Shown here piece after piece: positions 48,484 to 57,072 of a DNA stretch of 64,000 bases. Under the pieces are notes generated by a model. That model worked only from the letters and a program-made list of their open reading frames with translations. It did no database searches and was not told where the DNA came from. Positions within the stretch are counted from its first letter, which is position 1. Each line of letters begins with the position of its first letter. The translations under genes and the position numbers were made by a program. Source of the stretch: JAMHWF01 sp964371405 (GTDB lineage: Bacteria; Pseudomonadota; Gammaproteobacteria; Burkholderiales; Burkholderiaceae_C); the NCBI GenBank assembly GCA_964371405.1, contig CAYJLV010000005.1:62001-126000 (forward strand), written 5' to 3'.

Positions 48484-49446
48484 ATGCCGGAACTCACCAC
48501 CCATCTCGTCGACTACGGCGCCTGGCTCGTGTTCGCCGCGACGCTCGCCTCGCGCATCGGCCTGCCGGTGCCCGCCGCGCCGTTCCTCGTGGTGGCCGGT
48601 GCGCTGGCGGCCGGCGGGCAGATCTGGTTCGTCGCCGCGCTCGTTGCGGCCGTCGTCGCCAGCGTGATCGGCGACGGCGCCTGGTTCCTCGCCGGGCGTG
48701 TCTACGGCTATCGCATTCTCAGGCTGCTGTGCCGCATCTCGATCTCACCGGACTCGTGCGTCACCCAGAGCGAAACGTTCATCGCGCGCTGGGGGGGCGC
48801 CTCGCTGCTCGCCGCCAAGTTCATTCCCGGAGTGTCGGTGGTCGCGCCACCGATGGCCGGAGCGCTCGGGATGACGCTGCCCGCATTCACTTTCTTCGAT
48901 GCACTCGCTTCCTTCGTGTGGGCCATGCTGTTCCTCGGCATCGGCGCGCTCTTCGCGCAGCAGATTCAGGCCGTGCTCGAGGCGCTCTCGACGATGGGTG
49001 TCGCGGCGGCCGTCGTGCTGGTGGCGCTGGCCTGCGCCTGGCTGGCGCTTCGCAGCTGGCGCCGGCGTGCCTTCCTGCGCTCGGTAGAGATGTCGCGCAT
49101 CAGCGTCGATGAGCTGCGCGCCCTCATCGAGGCGGGAAGTGCGCCGGTCGTGATCGACGTGCGCTCGCAAGCCGGGCGAGCCATCGATGCGCGGCGCATC
49201 CCCGGTGCGCGCGCGATCGAGCCGGCGCTCATCCCGCAGGCTCTCGCCGAGCTGCCGCGCGACCGCGAGATCGTGCTGTACTGCAACTGCCCGAACGAAG
49301 TCTCGGCCGCGAGTGCCGCGCGCATGCTGGCCGAACGCGGGTTGACTCGCGTGCGCCCGCTGGCCGGCGGGCTCGACGCCTGGGTCGCGGCGGGCCATGG
49401 CATCGAGTCGCACGCGGCTCCCGCCGTGACGAAAACTCTCGAGTGA
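48484..49446 (+). CDS. DedA-family membrane protein fused to a rhodanese domain
   Basis: 320 residues. Residues 1-195 are a DedA/SNARE-associated domain: FAATLASRIGLPVPAAPFLV, GDGAWFLAGRVYGY, ARWGGASLLAAKFIPGVSVV and several membrane helices. After a last helix and RSWRRRAF, residues about 205-310 form a rhodanese domain with VVIDVRSQAGR, IPGARAIEP and the active-site loop YCNCPNEVSAA. DedA proteins flip lipids or support membrane potential; rhodaneses handle persulfide sulfur. The fusion recurs in proteobacteria but its role is unclear. A TTG 15 bases upstream is a less likely start. Confidence 0.88.
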   Translation: MPELTTHLVDYGAWLVFAATLASRIGLPVPAAPFLVVAGALAAGGQIWFVAALVAAVVASVIGDGAWFLAGRVYGYRILRLLCRISISPDSCVTQSETFIARWGGASLLAAKFIPGVSVVAPPMAGALGMTLPAFTFFDALASFVWAMLFLGIGALFAQQIQAVLEALSTMGVAAAVVLVALACAWLALRSWRRRAFLRSVEMSRISVDELRALIEAGSAPVVIDVRSQAGRAIDARRIPGARAIEPALIPQALAELPRDREIVLYCNCPNEVSAASAARMLAERGLTRVRPLAGGLDAWVAAGHGIESHAAPAVTKTLE

Positions 49447-49500
49447 TGAAAGCCGAAAATCGGGGAGCGGCCCGGTTGGAAGGCGAAAGCAGAGGGCGCC

Positions 49501-49617
49501 TCACTTGCGCGTCACCCGGAAGATCGCTCCACTGGCATCGTCGCTCACCACCATCGCGCCGTTGCGGGTGTCACGCCGCCCGTCCGGCCCCAGAGACCGT
49601 GCCCCCACGCGTCAGTC
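49501..49617 (-). pseudogene. C-terminal remnant of a PQQ-dependent sugar dehydrogenase-like gene
   Basis: Read from the minus strand, about 37 codons end at 49501 with NGAMVVSDDASGAIFRVTRK and a stop, which resembles the last beta-strand of soluble PQQ-dependent glucose/sorbosone dehydrogenases. An in-frame stop lies just upstream and no further homology is visible, so only the tail survives. It fills much of the 249-base gap between the DedA fusion and the FMN reductase. Confidence 0.45.
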
Positions 49618-49695
49618 TGACATTGGCGACGGACTTGCGGGCATGTCGGCCTCGGCGTACAAGCGGTTCCACCCCGGACATTCCAGGAGCACCGC

Positions 49696-50268
49696 ATGGC
49701 CACCTACAAGGTCGGATATTTCGTCGGTAGCCTCGCCACCGCTTCGATCAACCGCCTGCTCGCCAAGGCACTGGTCCGGCTCGCGCCGCCCGACCTGGAG
49801 CTGAGCGAGATCCCGATCAAGGATCTGCCGCTCTACAGCTACGACTACGACGCCGATTTCCCGCCGGTGGCGCGTGCCCTCAAGCGGGCGGTCGCCGATG
49901 TCGACGCTGTCCTGTTCGTGACGCCCGAGTACAACCGCTCGATCCCCGGTGGCCTGAAGAACGCCATCGACTGGGCCAGTCGGCCCTGGGGGCAGAACTC
50001 GTTCACGAAGAAGCCTTCCGGCGTGATCGGCACTTCGCCGGGATCGATCGGCACCGCGGTGGCGCAAAGCCACCTGCGCGGTGTGCTGTGCTTCTGCAAC
50101 TCGCCGCTGATGAACAACGTCGAGGCCTACATTCATTTCAAGCCGGGCCTGATTGCGGCCGACGGTGAGGTCACCGACGAGAGCACGAAGCAGTTCCTGC
50201 AGAACTACATGACGGAGTTTCATGCCTTCATCGTGCGCGTCCTGACCGTGTTGCCGCGCAACGCCTGA
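49696..50268 (+). CDS. NADPH-dependent FMN reductase family protein
   Basis: 190 residues. Flavodoxin-like fold: VGYFVGSLATASINRLLAKA binds FMN phosphate, VLFVTPEYNRSIPGGLKNAI is the family signature, and VIGTSPGSIGTAVAQSHLR follows. Such enzymes reduce FMN, quinones or azo compounds with NAD(P)H in the cytoplasm. It is single, converging on the LuxR-type regulator with 16 bases between them; a link to the amine dehydrogenase cluster is possible but not shown. Confidence 0.92.
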   Translation: MATYKVGYFVGSLATASINRLLAKALVRLAPPDLELSEIPIKDLPLYSYDYDADFPPVARALKRAVADVDAVLFVTPEYNRSIPGGLKNAIDWASRPWGQNSFTKKPSGVIGTSPGSIGTAVAQSHLRGVLCFCNSPLMNNVEAYIHFKPGLIAADGEVTDESTKQFLQNYMTEFHAFIVRVLTVLPRNA

Positions 50269-50284
50269 CCCGCGGGCCCGAGGC

Positions 50285-51208
50285 TCAATGCTCGGGCGGC
50301 AGGCGATCGAACTGCACGTTGAGCAGGCGCACCAGGCGCGACGTCGAGCTCACTCCCAGCTTGTCGCGGATGCTGCGCAACTGGTGGTCGACCGTCGACA
50401 GCGACCTTTGCAACTGGCGGGCCACTTCCTTGTAGCTCAGGCCCATCGCCACCAGTCGAGCCACCTTCATCTCGGCGGACGTCAACTGCCGCAGTCCTGC
50501 CGGCGGCGGTGTTGCCCGCGGCTCGGCGGCCTGCCGGCATTCGCGTTCACGCCGTTCGGCAGCCAGCAGCGCGGCAGTCGCCAGCACCGGGCCCAGGGCG
50601 GAATGCGAAAGACCGGCCAGCTCGTTGCAGGTCGAGGCGTCCCAGGCCGGCGTCTCGCGGTGCCAGTCGGCGCAGATGATGCCGAGCGGCTCGAGCCCGT
50701 CGCGCACCGGCAGCGCCAGCTTGGCGCGCGTGCCGATCGAGCCCAGCGCGACGCGCATGCCTTCGGTGAAGCTGCGCTCCTGCGACACGTCGGTGATCGC
50801 CGCCACGCCGTCGTCGGCCCAGACGGCGCGCAGGGCCGGGTCGGCGGCGCTGAAACGCAGCCCCAGCACGGACGGCAGGGCGAGCGAGTTGCGCTGCACT
50901 TCGGCCATGACGACGTAGTCGCGGACCTGACCGCCGGCGCCGATGTAGCCGCCGAAGCCGCCGTCGACACGGTCGGCGTCGAGCATCTCGCGCAACCAGT
51001 CGGCCGTGATGCGCCAGCACGCCTGCGGATCGTCGAGGTAGAGGAGCAACTGCGCCGCCAGCTCGCGACCCGGTCGCCAGCGGATGGCCGTCTCGCCTTC
51101 GAACAGGCGGCGGCGCAACTGGCGCTGGACGCTGAGGATGTTGTCGTCGTCGATCACGATCGGGTGGCTGCGGACGGCGCCGCGGCGGCGCACGATGACG
51201 CGATGCAC
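50285..51208 (-). CDS. LuxR-type regulator with a GAF-like sensor domain
   Basis: About 307 residues if GTG at 51208 is the start; the frame is open to 51271, so this is uncertain. The C-terminal HTH is clear: LTSAEMKVARLVAMGLSYKE then VARQLQRSLSTVDHQLRSIR. The central part (DAGRVDGG-like start to LGIICADWHRETPAWD) resembles a GAF domain, so a small ligand is likely. It diverges from the aldehyde dehydrogenase that heads the amine dehydrogenase cluster and is the natural candidate for its regulator; inference from position. Confidence 0.82.
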   Translation of the reverse strand: MHRVIVRRRGAVRSHPIVIDDDNILSVQRQLRRRLFEGETAIRWRPGRELAAQLLLYLDDPQACWRITADWLREMLDADRVDGGFGGYIGAGGQVRDYVVMAEVQRNSLALPSVLGLRFSAADPALRAVWADDGVAAITDVSQERSFTEGMRVALGSIGTRAKLALPVRDGLEPLGIICADWHRETPAWDASTCNELAGLSHSALGPVLATAALLAAERRERECRQAAEPRATPPPAGLRQLTSAEMKVARLVAMGLSYKEVARQLQRSLSTVDHQLRSIRDKLGVSSTSRLVRLLNVQFDRLPPEH

Positions 51209-51354
51209 GGGATTATGGAGGGCCCGTCGACGAGTGCAGCGAGCGGGGGGCTGTCGCAGCCTAGGGTTCACCCGATGCGAATGTCCGCGATGCCGATCCG
51301 GCCCGGTTTGCCCACACTGCGACGGCCCGATGTCCGGGACGACGGAGACATGCG

Positions 51355-52785
51355 ATGCAGACCTACGCCAACATCTCGAACGGCCGCCCCGTCACGTCGG
51401 CCACGACCTTCGAGTCCAGGAATCCGGCTACCGGCGAGACGCTCGGCCTCGTGCCGCACAGCACGCGCGAGCAGGTCGATGCCGCGGTTGCGGCCGCCAA
51501 GGCGGCGCAACCGGCCTGGGCCGCGAAGCCCGACGCCGAACGCAAGGCACTCATGGGGAAGGTGGCCGAGATCATCAAGGCCAACTCGGAGTACCTGGCG
51601 TCCTGGGTGACGCGCGAGCAGGGCAAGCCGCTCGGCGGCGTGGGGCCCGACCAGGTTCCCGGCGCGCGCTTCGAAGTCTGGGGCTGCGAGGTCTGGACGC
51701 AGGTGCCCGCGAGCCTGGACCTGCCGGTCGACGTGGTGTTCGAAGACGAGACGCGCCGCGACGAGATGCACCGCAAGCCCTTCGGCGTCGTCGCGGCGAT
51801 CGCGCCGTGGAACTGGCCGCTGCTGATCGCCATCTGGCAGATCGTGCCGTCGCTGCGCGCGGGCAACACCGTCGTCATCAAGCCGTCGGAATACACCAGC
51901 ATCGGCACGCTCGAGATGGTGCGCCTGATCGCCGAGGCGCTGCCGCCCGGCGTGCTCAACACCGTCAGCGGCGCGGGCGAGGTGGGCTCCTGGCTGGTCG
52001 AGAACCCCGACGTGAACAAGATCATGTTCACCGGTTCGGGCGCCACCGGCTCGAAGATCGCCGCCGCCGCCGCCCGCAACCTGACGCCCACGACGATGGA
52101 ACTCGGCGGCAACGACGCCGCCATCATGCTGCCCGATGCCGACCCCAAGGCGATGGCCATGGGCCTGTTCTGGGGCGCGTTCATCAACATGGGCCAGACC
52201 TGCGCCTGCGCCAAGCGCCTCTACGTGCCCGAGAGCCTGCACGACGCCGTGGTGGCCGAACTCAAGGCGCTGGCCGAGGCCATGCCGATGGGCGATGGCA
52301 TGCAGCCCGGCATGGTGATGGGGCCGATCCAGAACCGCATGCAGTTCGACAAGGTCTCGCGCCTGGTCGAGCGCGCTCGCGCCGAGGGCGCCACCATCGT
52401 CTGCGGCGGCACGCCCAAGCCGGGGCCCGGCAACTTCTATCCGCTCACGCTCGTCACCGACATCGCCGACGGTGCCGCGCTGGTCGACGAGGAGCAGTTC
52501 GGCCCGGTGCTGCCGATCATCAAGTACCGCAACGTGGACGACGCCGTCGCGAGCGCGAACCGGCTGGATGCCGGGCTTGGCGCCTCGGTCTGGTCGACCG
52601 ACGTCGACAAGGCGCGGCAGGTGGCCTCGCGCATCCAGGCCGGCACGGTGTGGATCAACCAGCACGGCATGATCCATCCGATGGTGCCGTTCGGCGGCGT
52701 CAAGGGGTCGGGGTGGGGCGTCGAGTTCGGCGTCGACGGGCTGAAGTCCGTGACTCAGCCGCAGGTGATCAGCATCAAGAAGTAG
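51355..52785 (+). CDS. aldehyde dehydrogenase of the amine-oxidation cluster
   Basis: 476 residues. Cofactor motifs AIAPWNWPLLIAIWQIVPSL and KPSEYTSIGT, catalytic Glu249 in MELGGNDA and catalytic Cys283 in GQTCACAKRLYV are all present, so it is active in principle. Its position directly before the amine dehydrogenase heavy-subunit gene, on the same strand, suggests it oxidises the aldehyde product (for example phenylacetaldehyde) to the acid with NAD(P)+ in the cytoplasm. There are 134 bases without a gene before the next start. Confidence 0.92.
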   Translation: MQTYANISNGRPVTSATTFESRNPATGETLGLVPHSTREQVDAAVAAAKAAQPAWAAKPDAERKALMGKVAEIIKANSEYLASWVTREQGKPLGGVGPDQVPGARFEVWGCEVWTQVPASLDLPVDVVFEDETRRDEMHRKPFGVVAAIAPWNWPLLIAIWQIVPSLRAGNTVVIKPSEYTSIGTLEMVRLIAEALPPGVLNTVSGAGEVGSWLVENPDVNKIMFTGSGATGSKIAAAAARNLTPTTMELGGNDAAIMLPDADPKAMAMGLFWGAFINMGQTCACAKRLYVPESLHDAVVAELKALAEAMPMGDGMQPGMVMGPIQNRMQFDKVSRLVERARAEGATIVCGGTPKPGPGNFYPLTLVTDIADGAALVDEEQFGPVLPIIKYRNVDDAVASANRLDAGLGASVWSTDVDKARQVASRIQAGTVWINQHGMIHPMVPFGGVKGSGWGVEFGVDGLKSVTQPQVISIKK

Positions 52786-52919
52786 ATGGCGGTCGCCGGC
52801 GATTCGCCCGGCGTTCCATCGGTGCTTGTGCCGATGCCGCATCGGCGATGCTCTGTCATCGTCGATGTGCGCGAAGGCGGGGCACCCCGGTCGGACGCGA
52901 GCAGGCAGGAGCAAATCAG

Positions 52920-54128
52920 ATGATTCGACGCATCCACCCGCGGGCATCGCGGCTGCGGTCGGCCTGCGCCGCGATCGGCTTGGCGGCGTGTCTGGCCGCG
53001 GCACTGCCGGCGCGGGCGGCCGCACCCAAGGTCCAGCCGCCGGAATTGCCCCCCGAGACCCTGACCACCACGACGCTGGCGAACGCGCCGCGCGAGCGTG
53101 TCTACGTCGCCGACATCTCGATCAACTCCATCATCGACGGCCGGCTGCGCATCTTCAACGCCACCAACGGCGCGTTCCTCGGCCAGTTGCATACCGGCTA
53201 TGCGGGTGGCTTCGCGCTCGGCGCCAAGGCCGACGAGATCTACGTCGCAACCTCCTACCTGAGCCGCGGGGGGCGTGGCGACCGCACCGACGTGCTCGAG
53301 GTCTGGGACGCGCAGACGCTGGAGATCAAGTTCGAGGTCGTTTTGCCGCCGCGGCGGGCTCAGACACTGAACTACCGCGGCCTGCTCAGCCTCAGCGGCA
53401 ACGGCCGTTTCGCGCTGGTGCAGAACGCCACGCCGGCCACGTCGATCACGATCGTCGACCTCGCCGAGCGCAAAGTCGCTGCCGAGGTGACGACGCCCGG
53501 CTGCTGGGGTACGCTGCCGGCGGCCGGCCATCCGGCACGCTTCGCCATGCTGTGCGGCGACGGCAAGATCGCCACCGTCACGCTCGACGAGAAGGGTCAG
53601 GTGGCCGATCGCCAGGCGACGGAGAAGGTCTTCGACGCCGACGCCGACGCCTGGTTCCACCACGCCGAGCGCATCGGCGACCGCTACTGGTTCGTCTCCT
53701 TCAAGGGCATGCTGCACGAGGTGGACGTCGGTGGCGCCACGGCCCGGCTCGTCGGCTCGCGTTCGCTGGTCGGCGCGGCGCAGCGCAAGCAGGACTGGCG
53801 CCCGGGCGGCTATCAACTGTTCGCCGTGCACCCGTCGGGGCGCTGGGCGGTCGTGGCGATGCACGACAAGGGCGGCGAGGGGTCGCACAAGACGCCGGCC
53901 AAGCAGCTCTGGTTCGTCGATCTGGCCTCCGGCAAGCGCGTGGCGACGGCGCCCGGGCACGGCACGGTGTCGATCACGTTCTCGCGCAATGGCGAACGCC
54001 TGCACGCGCTCGACGGCATGACCGGCGCGATGCGCGTCTGGCGCTGGGCCGACGGCAAGCCGCTGCGGCAGATGGCCGTCGTCGCACCGGCCGGCGCCGC
54101 TGCGCTGCATCTCGAGAGCCATGACTGA
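52920..54128 (+). CDS. aauB: amine dehydrogenase heavy subunit (aralkylamine type)
   Basis: 402 residues from ATG at 52920. A signal peptide (IGLAACLAAALPARAAA) precedes a seven-bladed beta-propeller: RERVYVADISINSIIDGRLR, HTGYAGGFALGAKADEIYVA, DVLEVWDAQTLEIKFEVVLP and VSITFSRNGERLHALDG are the typical blades of MauB/AauB. It forms an alpha2beta2 periplasmic enzyme with the TTQ light subunit encoded three genes downstream. Aralkylamine rather than methylamine specificity is inferred from the light chain and gene order. The end overlaps mauE by eight bases. Confidence 0.9.
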   Translation: MIRRIHPRASRLRSACAAIGLAACLAAALPARAAAPKVQPPELPPETLTTTTLANAPRERVYVADISINSIIDGRLRIFNATNGAFLGQLHTGYAGGFALGAKADEIYVATSYLSRGGRGDRTDVLEVWDAQTLEIKFEVVLPPRRAQTLNYRGLLSLSGNGRFALVQNATPATSITIVDLAERKVAAEVTTPGCWGTLPAAGHPARFAMLCGDGKIATVTLDEKGQVADRQATEKVFDADADAWFHHAERIGDRYWFVSFKGMLHEVDVGGATARLVGSRSLVGAAQRKQDWRPGGYQLFAVHPSGRWAVVAMHDKGGEGSHKTPAKQLWFVDLASGKRVATAPGHGTVSITFSRNGERLHALDGMTGAMRVWRWADGKPLRQMAVVAPAGAAALHLESHD

Positions 54129-54699
54129 GCTGCCGGTCGCTGCCGTGATGGCCGGCGCGCTGCCGGGTGCTGCGGACCCGCTGTTCGGCTGGATCGCCGC
54201 GGCCGGCCTGGCGGTTCTTTTCGCTCATGCGGCGCTGGCCAAGTTGCTCGACCGGCCGCTGTTCGTGCAGCACCTCGCGGCCTACGGTATCGCGGGGCGC
54301 CGGCTCGCCGTGGCGGCGCAGGCGCTTCCGATGGTCGAGGCCGCGACCGCGCTGCTCCTGCTCACGCCGTGGCGCGCGGCCGGCGCGCTGCTGGCCGGCG
54401 GCCTTCTGCTCGCCTATGCCGCGGCGATGGCGCTGCATCGCGCGCGCGGCCGCTCGCTCGACTGCGGTTGCGGCGGCGCGCCGCTGCCGGTGTCGTGGGT
54501 GCTGGTGCTGCGCAACTTGGTGCTGGCGCTGCTGGCCGTCGTCGCGGTGCTGCCCGTGTCGGCGCGTGCCATGGGCCTCGCCGACTTCCTCGTCGTGGCT
54601 GCCTCCGTCGTGTTGGGCAGCTTGCTGTTTGCGGCGCTGAACCAGTTGCTGCGGCATCGGGCCGCGCCTCGAAACCCGAAGACCTTCCGGAGTGCCTGA
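54121..54699 (+). CDS. mauE: methylamine utilization protein MauE homologue
   Basis: 192 residues, mainly four to five membrane helices: FGWIAAAGLAVLFAHAALAK, LFVQHLAAYGIAGRRLAVAA, AAGALLAGGLLLAYAAAMAL, then the conserved DCGCGGAPLPVSWVLVLRN with its Cys-x-Cys. MauE (related to DoxX/VKOR-like quinone-linked proteins) is needed with MauD to form the light subunit, probably for its disulfides. Overlaps both neighbours. Confidence 0.9.
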   Translation: MTELPVAAVMAGALPGAADPLFGWIAAAGLAVLFAHAALAKLLDRPLFVQHLAAYGIAGRRLAVAAQALPMVEAATALLLLTPWRAAGALLAGGLLLAYAAAMALHRARGRSLDCGCGGAPLPVSWVLVLRNLVLALLAVVAVLPVSARAMGLADFLVVAASVVLGSLLFAALNQLLRHRAAPRNPKTFRSA

Positions 54700-55289
54700 T
54701 GGATGCCCTGACTGTTTCGGTCGCTCTGCTGTGGATCGCCGTGATCGCCCTCGGGCTGATGCTGTGGGCGCTGTCGCGCCAGGTCGGCGTGCTGTTCGAG
54801 CGCGTCGCGCCGATGGGAGCGTTGATCACCGATTCAGGGCCGGCCGTGGGGCAGGCCTCGCCGCGCTTCGACCTGACAGGCATCCAGTCCGAGGCGGTGC
54901 AGATCGGCGGCAGCACAGTGCGCGCGACGCTGGTGTTCTTCCTCTCGCCGACCTGCCCGGTCTGCAAGAAGTTGCTGCCCGTGCTGCAGACGCTGCAGCG
55001 CGACGAGCGCGGCAGCTTCAATGTCGTGCTGGCCAGCGACGGCGAGCGCGCCGACCACCTGAGCTTCGTGCGCGAGCAGGGTCTGGAGGCGATGCCCTAC
55101 GTCCTGTCCGCCGAACTGGGCATGACGTATCGCGTCTCGCGCCTGCCCTATGCCGTGCTGCTCGACCGCGAGGGCATGGTCGTCGCCAAGGGCCTGGTCA
55201 ATTCGCGCGAGCAGCTCGACAGCCTGCTCAACGCGCACGACATGGCGACGCCGTCCATTCAGCACTACCTCGGTGGCTCGGCCGCCTGA
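54699..55289 (+). CDS. mauD: methylamine utilization protein MauD homologue
   Basis: 196 residues from ATG at 54699, overlapping the mauE stop (TGATG). One N-terminal membrane anchor (VALLWIAVIALGLMLWALSR) holds a periplasmic thioredoxin-like domain with redox pair Cys86-Pro-Val-Cys89 in FFLSPTCPVCKKLLPVL and the cis-Pro segment SRLPYAVLLD. MauD proteins form or shuffle the six disulfides of the TTQ light subunit before secretion is complete. Confidence 0.93.
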   Translation: MDALTVSVALLWIAVIALGLMLWALSRQVGVLFERVAPMGALITDSGPAVGQASPRFDLTGIQSEAVQIGGSTVRATLVFFLSPTCPVCKKLLPVLQTLQRDERGSFNVVLASDGERADHLSFVREQGLEAMPYVLSAELGMTYRVSRLPYAVLLDREGMVVAKGLVNSREQLDSLLNAHDMATPSIQHYLGGSAA

Positions 55290-55318
55290 CAGGTCCGCAT
55301 CGTTCGAAGGAGTCTTTC

Positions 55319-55864
55319 ATGGGCTGGTTCACCGACCTGATCGACAAGCACGCCGAGCGCGCCGTGCGCCAGGTGGCGCATCGGCACGGCCGGCGCAGCG
55401 CGCTGGCCCGGCTCGGCGCCGGGCTGGTGGGCGGTGCGCTGCTGCCGATGCTGCCGTTCGACCGCAGCGGCGGCATCGGCATGGCCCATGCCGCGGGCGG
55501 CGCTGCCAAGAAGGCTGCCGCGCCGACCGACGACGTGACCCAGTGCGAGTACTGGCGCTACTGCGCCGTCGACGGCTTTCTCTGCAGTTGCTGCGGCGGC
55601 AGCCTGACGACCTGCCCGCCGGGCACCGAGGCTTCCAAGGTGTCGTGGGTCGGGACCTGCCTCAACCCGAAGGACGGTCGCCAGTACCTGATCTCCTACA
55701 ACGACTGCTGCGGCCACAACTCCTGCGGCAACTGCCTGTGCAACAACAACGAGCGCGAGCGCCCGGGCTATCGCATGGGCGTGCACAACGACATCAACTG
55801 GTGCATGGCGAACAAGAATCCGATGTTCCACTGCACCACGTCGCTGATCGTCGGAGTGGCGTGA
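55319..55864 (+). CDS. aauA: amine dehydrogenase light (TTQ) subunit, aralkylamine type
   Basis: 181 residues. A long twin-arginine-like leader (HGRRSALARLGAGLVGGALL) precedes a Cys-rich mature domain. The two Trp that form tryptophan tryptophylquinone are Trp110 (SKVSWVGTC) and Trp161 (NDINWCMAN), 51 residues apart, exactly as Trp57 and Trp108 in Paracoccus MauA. CEYWRYCAVDGFLCSCCGG resembles, from memory, the Alcaligenes faecalis aromatic amine dehydrogenase more than methylamine dehydrogenase. It oxidises primary amines to aldehydes plus ammonia. AGGAGT lies before the start. Confidence 0.93.
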   Translation: MGWFTDLIDKHAERAVRQVAHRHGRRSALARLGAGLVGGALLPMLPFDRSGGIGMAHAAGGAAKKAAAPTDDVTQCEYWRYCAVDGFLCSCCGGSLTTCPPGTEASKVSWVGTCLNPKDGRQYLISYNDCCGHNSCGNCLCNNNERERPGYRMGVHNDINWCMANKNPMFHCTTSLIVGVA

Positions 55865-56313
55865 TGACGTCGCTGCGGTTCGGGCTCGTCGTGTCGCTGC
55901 TGGCCGCATGCGGCGCTCAGGCCGCTGTTGCGCAGCCGGCGGGCGCCGCGCTGTTCGCACAGCATTGCGCCTCGTGCCACCAGGCCGACGGCAGCGGCAC
56001 CGTCGGGCTGGCGCCGGCGCTCAAGGGCGACCACTGGCTCAAGCTCGGCGCCGACCGGAGCTACCTGCCGGCGATCCTGGTGCATGGGCTGTCGGGCCCG
56101 ATCAAGGTCAACGGGCAAGTGTTCGTCGGCAGCATGCCCGCCGTGGCCGAGCTGGACGACGCCAGCCTGGCGACGCTGGCGTCGCACGTGCGGGCGCTGC
56201 AGGGTGCGCCCGGCGATGCGGCCTACACCGCCGACGACTTCAAGGTCGCGCGGGGGCAGGCCGGCAGCCCGCCGCAGACGCGCGCGCGCCGCGTGCGGAT
56301 CGTCGGTCCATGA
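55864..56313 (+). CDS. c-type cytochrome of the amine dehydrogenase cluster
   Basis: 149 residues from the ATG overlapping the aauA stop. Signal peptide (LRFGLVVSLLAACGAQAAVA) and one haem site Cys35-Ala-Ser-Cys38-His39, with Met in GSMPAVAEL as likely sixth ligand. A small class I cytochrome c, placed to accept electrons from the TTQ enzyme (directly or through azurin, which is not encoded here). Coupled to the following cytochrome gene by ATGA. Confidence 0.9.
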   Translation: MTSLRFGLVVSLLAACGAQAAVAQPAGAALFAQHCASCHQADGSGTVGLAPALKGDHWLKLGADRSYLPAILVHGLSGPIKVNGQVFVGSMPAVAELDDASLATLASHVRALQGAPGDAAYTADDFKVARGQAGSPPQTRARRVRIVGP

Positions 56314-56816
56314 GAGAGCGGGCCATGCTCCTGCGGCTGGTCTCTTGCATCGGCTTGTCCATCGCAGGCTCGGCCTGGGCGATGGGGGGCCAGAACGGCG
56401 TGATGGGTCGGATGGTGGCGGCGCGCGCGGATGCCCCTTCGGTTGCCGCGGCCAGCAGCGCGCGTTCGCAGTACATGCTGTCGTGCGCCGGCTGCCACGG
56501 CTTCGACGGCGCCGGTTCCAAGCGCAGCAACGTGCCCGACATGCGGCGCCTGGGCCTGTTCCTGCGCGTGCCCGGCGGGCGCGATTTCATCATCAAGGTC
56601 CCCGGCGTGATGGGCTCGGGACTGAGCGACGCGCAGGTCGCCGAGGTGACGAACTGGGTCCTTGCAGGCATGGCGCGCGCGAGCGTGCCGGCCGCCACGC
56701 CGCCCTACAGCGCAGAGGAGGTCCGCCGCGCGCGCGCCAGCGCGCCGGTGGACGTGATGAAGGCGCGCGGCGAACTGGTCGGCGCCGCGCGTGCGATGGG
56801 GCTCGACCTGGAGTGA
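56310..56816 (+). CDS. second c-type cytochrome of the amine dehydrogenase cluster
   Basis: 168 residues. Signal peptide (MLLRLVSCIGLSIAGSAWA) and haem site Cys59-Ala-Gly-Cys62-His63 in LSCAGCHGFDGAG; KVPGVMGSGLSDAQVAEVTN has a candidate axial Met. Divergent from the first cytochrome in sequence. Similar small cytochrome genes follow aauA in the known aralkylamine dehydrogenase cluster, where their role is not settled. It ends the operon; the next 256 bases (56817-57072) hold no gene I can see. Confidence 0.88.
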   Translation: MRERAMLLRLVSCIGLSIAGSAWAMGGQNGVMGRMVAARADAPSVAAASSARSQYMLSCAGCHGFDGAGSKRSNVPDMRRLGLFLRVPGGRDFIIKVPGVMGSGLSDAQVAEVTNWVLAGMARASVPAATPPYSAEEVRRARASAPVDVMKARGELVGAARAMGLDLE

Positions 56817-57072
56817 CGAGTCCCTGCGCCCAAGCGCCTCGCGTCGATTGCAGGCACACTCCGGACACCCTTCTCGGACACGCTCGTCTCACGCCGCAGC
56901 GTCGCAGCCTGAACCAGTTGTCGTAAGGCGGCGCACACGAGGCCCGCAGCCCCGTCTCATCGCGGGCAGCTTTCCCGACGACGCGCTGGCATGGGGATTG
57001 CGCGAGTCCTTGCCGCGCACGCGCGCGTGCCGAGACGATACGCAATCCGCTGACACCTTTTCAGGAGACCGC

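Noticed and set aside
52920..55864. A methylamine dehydrogenase (mau) cluster
   Set aside because: The light-chain sequence, accompanying aldehyde dehydrogenase, small cytochromes and absence of mauG, mauF and amicyanin genes fit the aralkylamine type better; substrate remains inferred.
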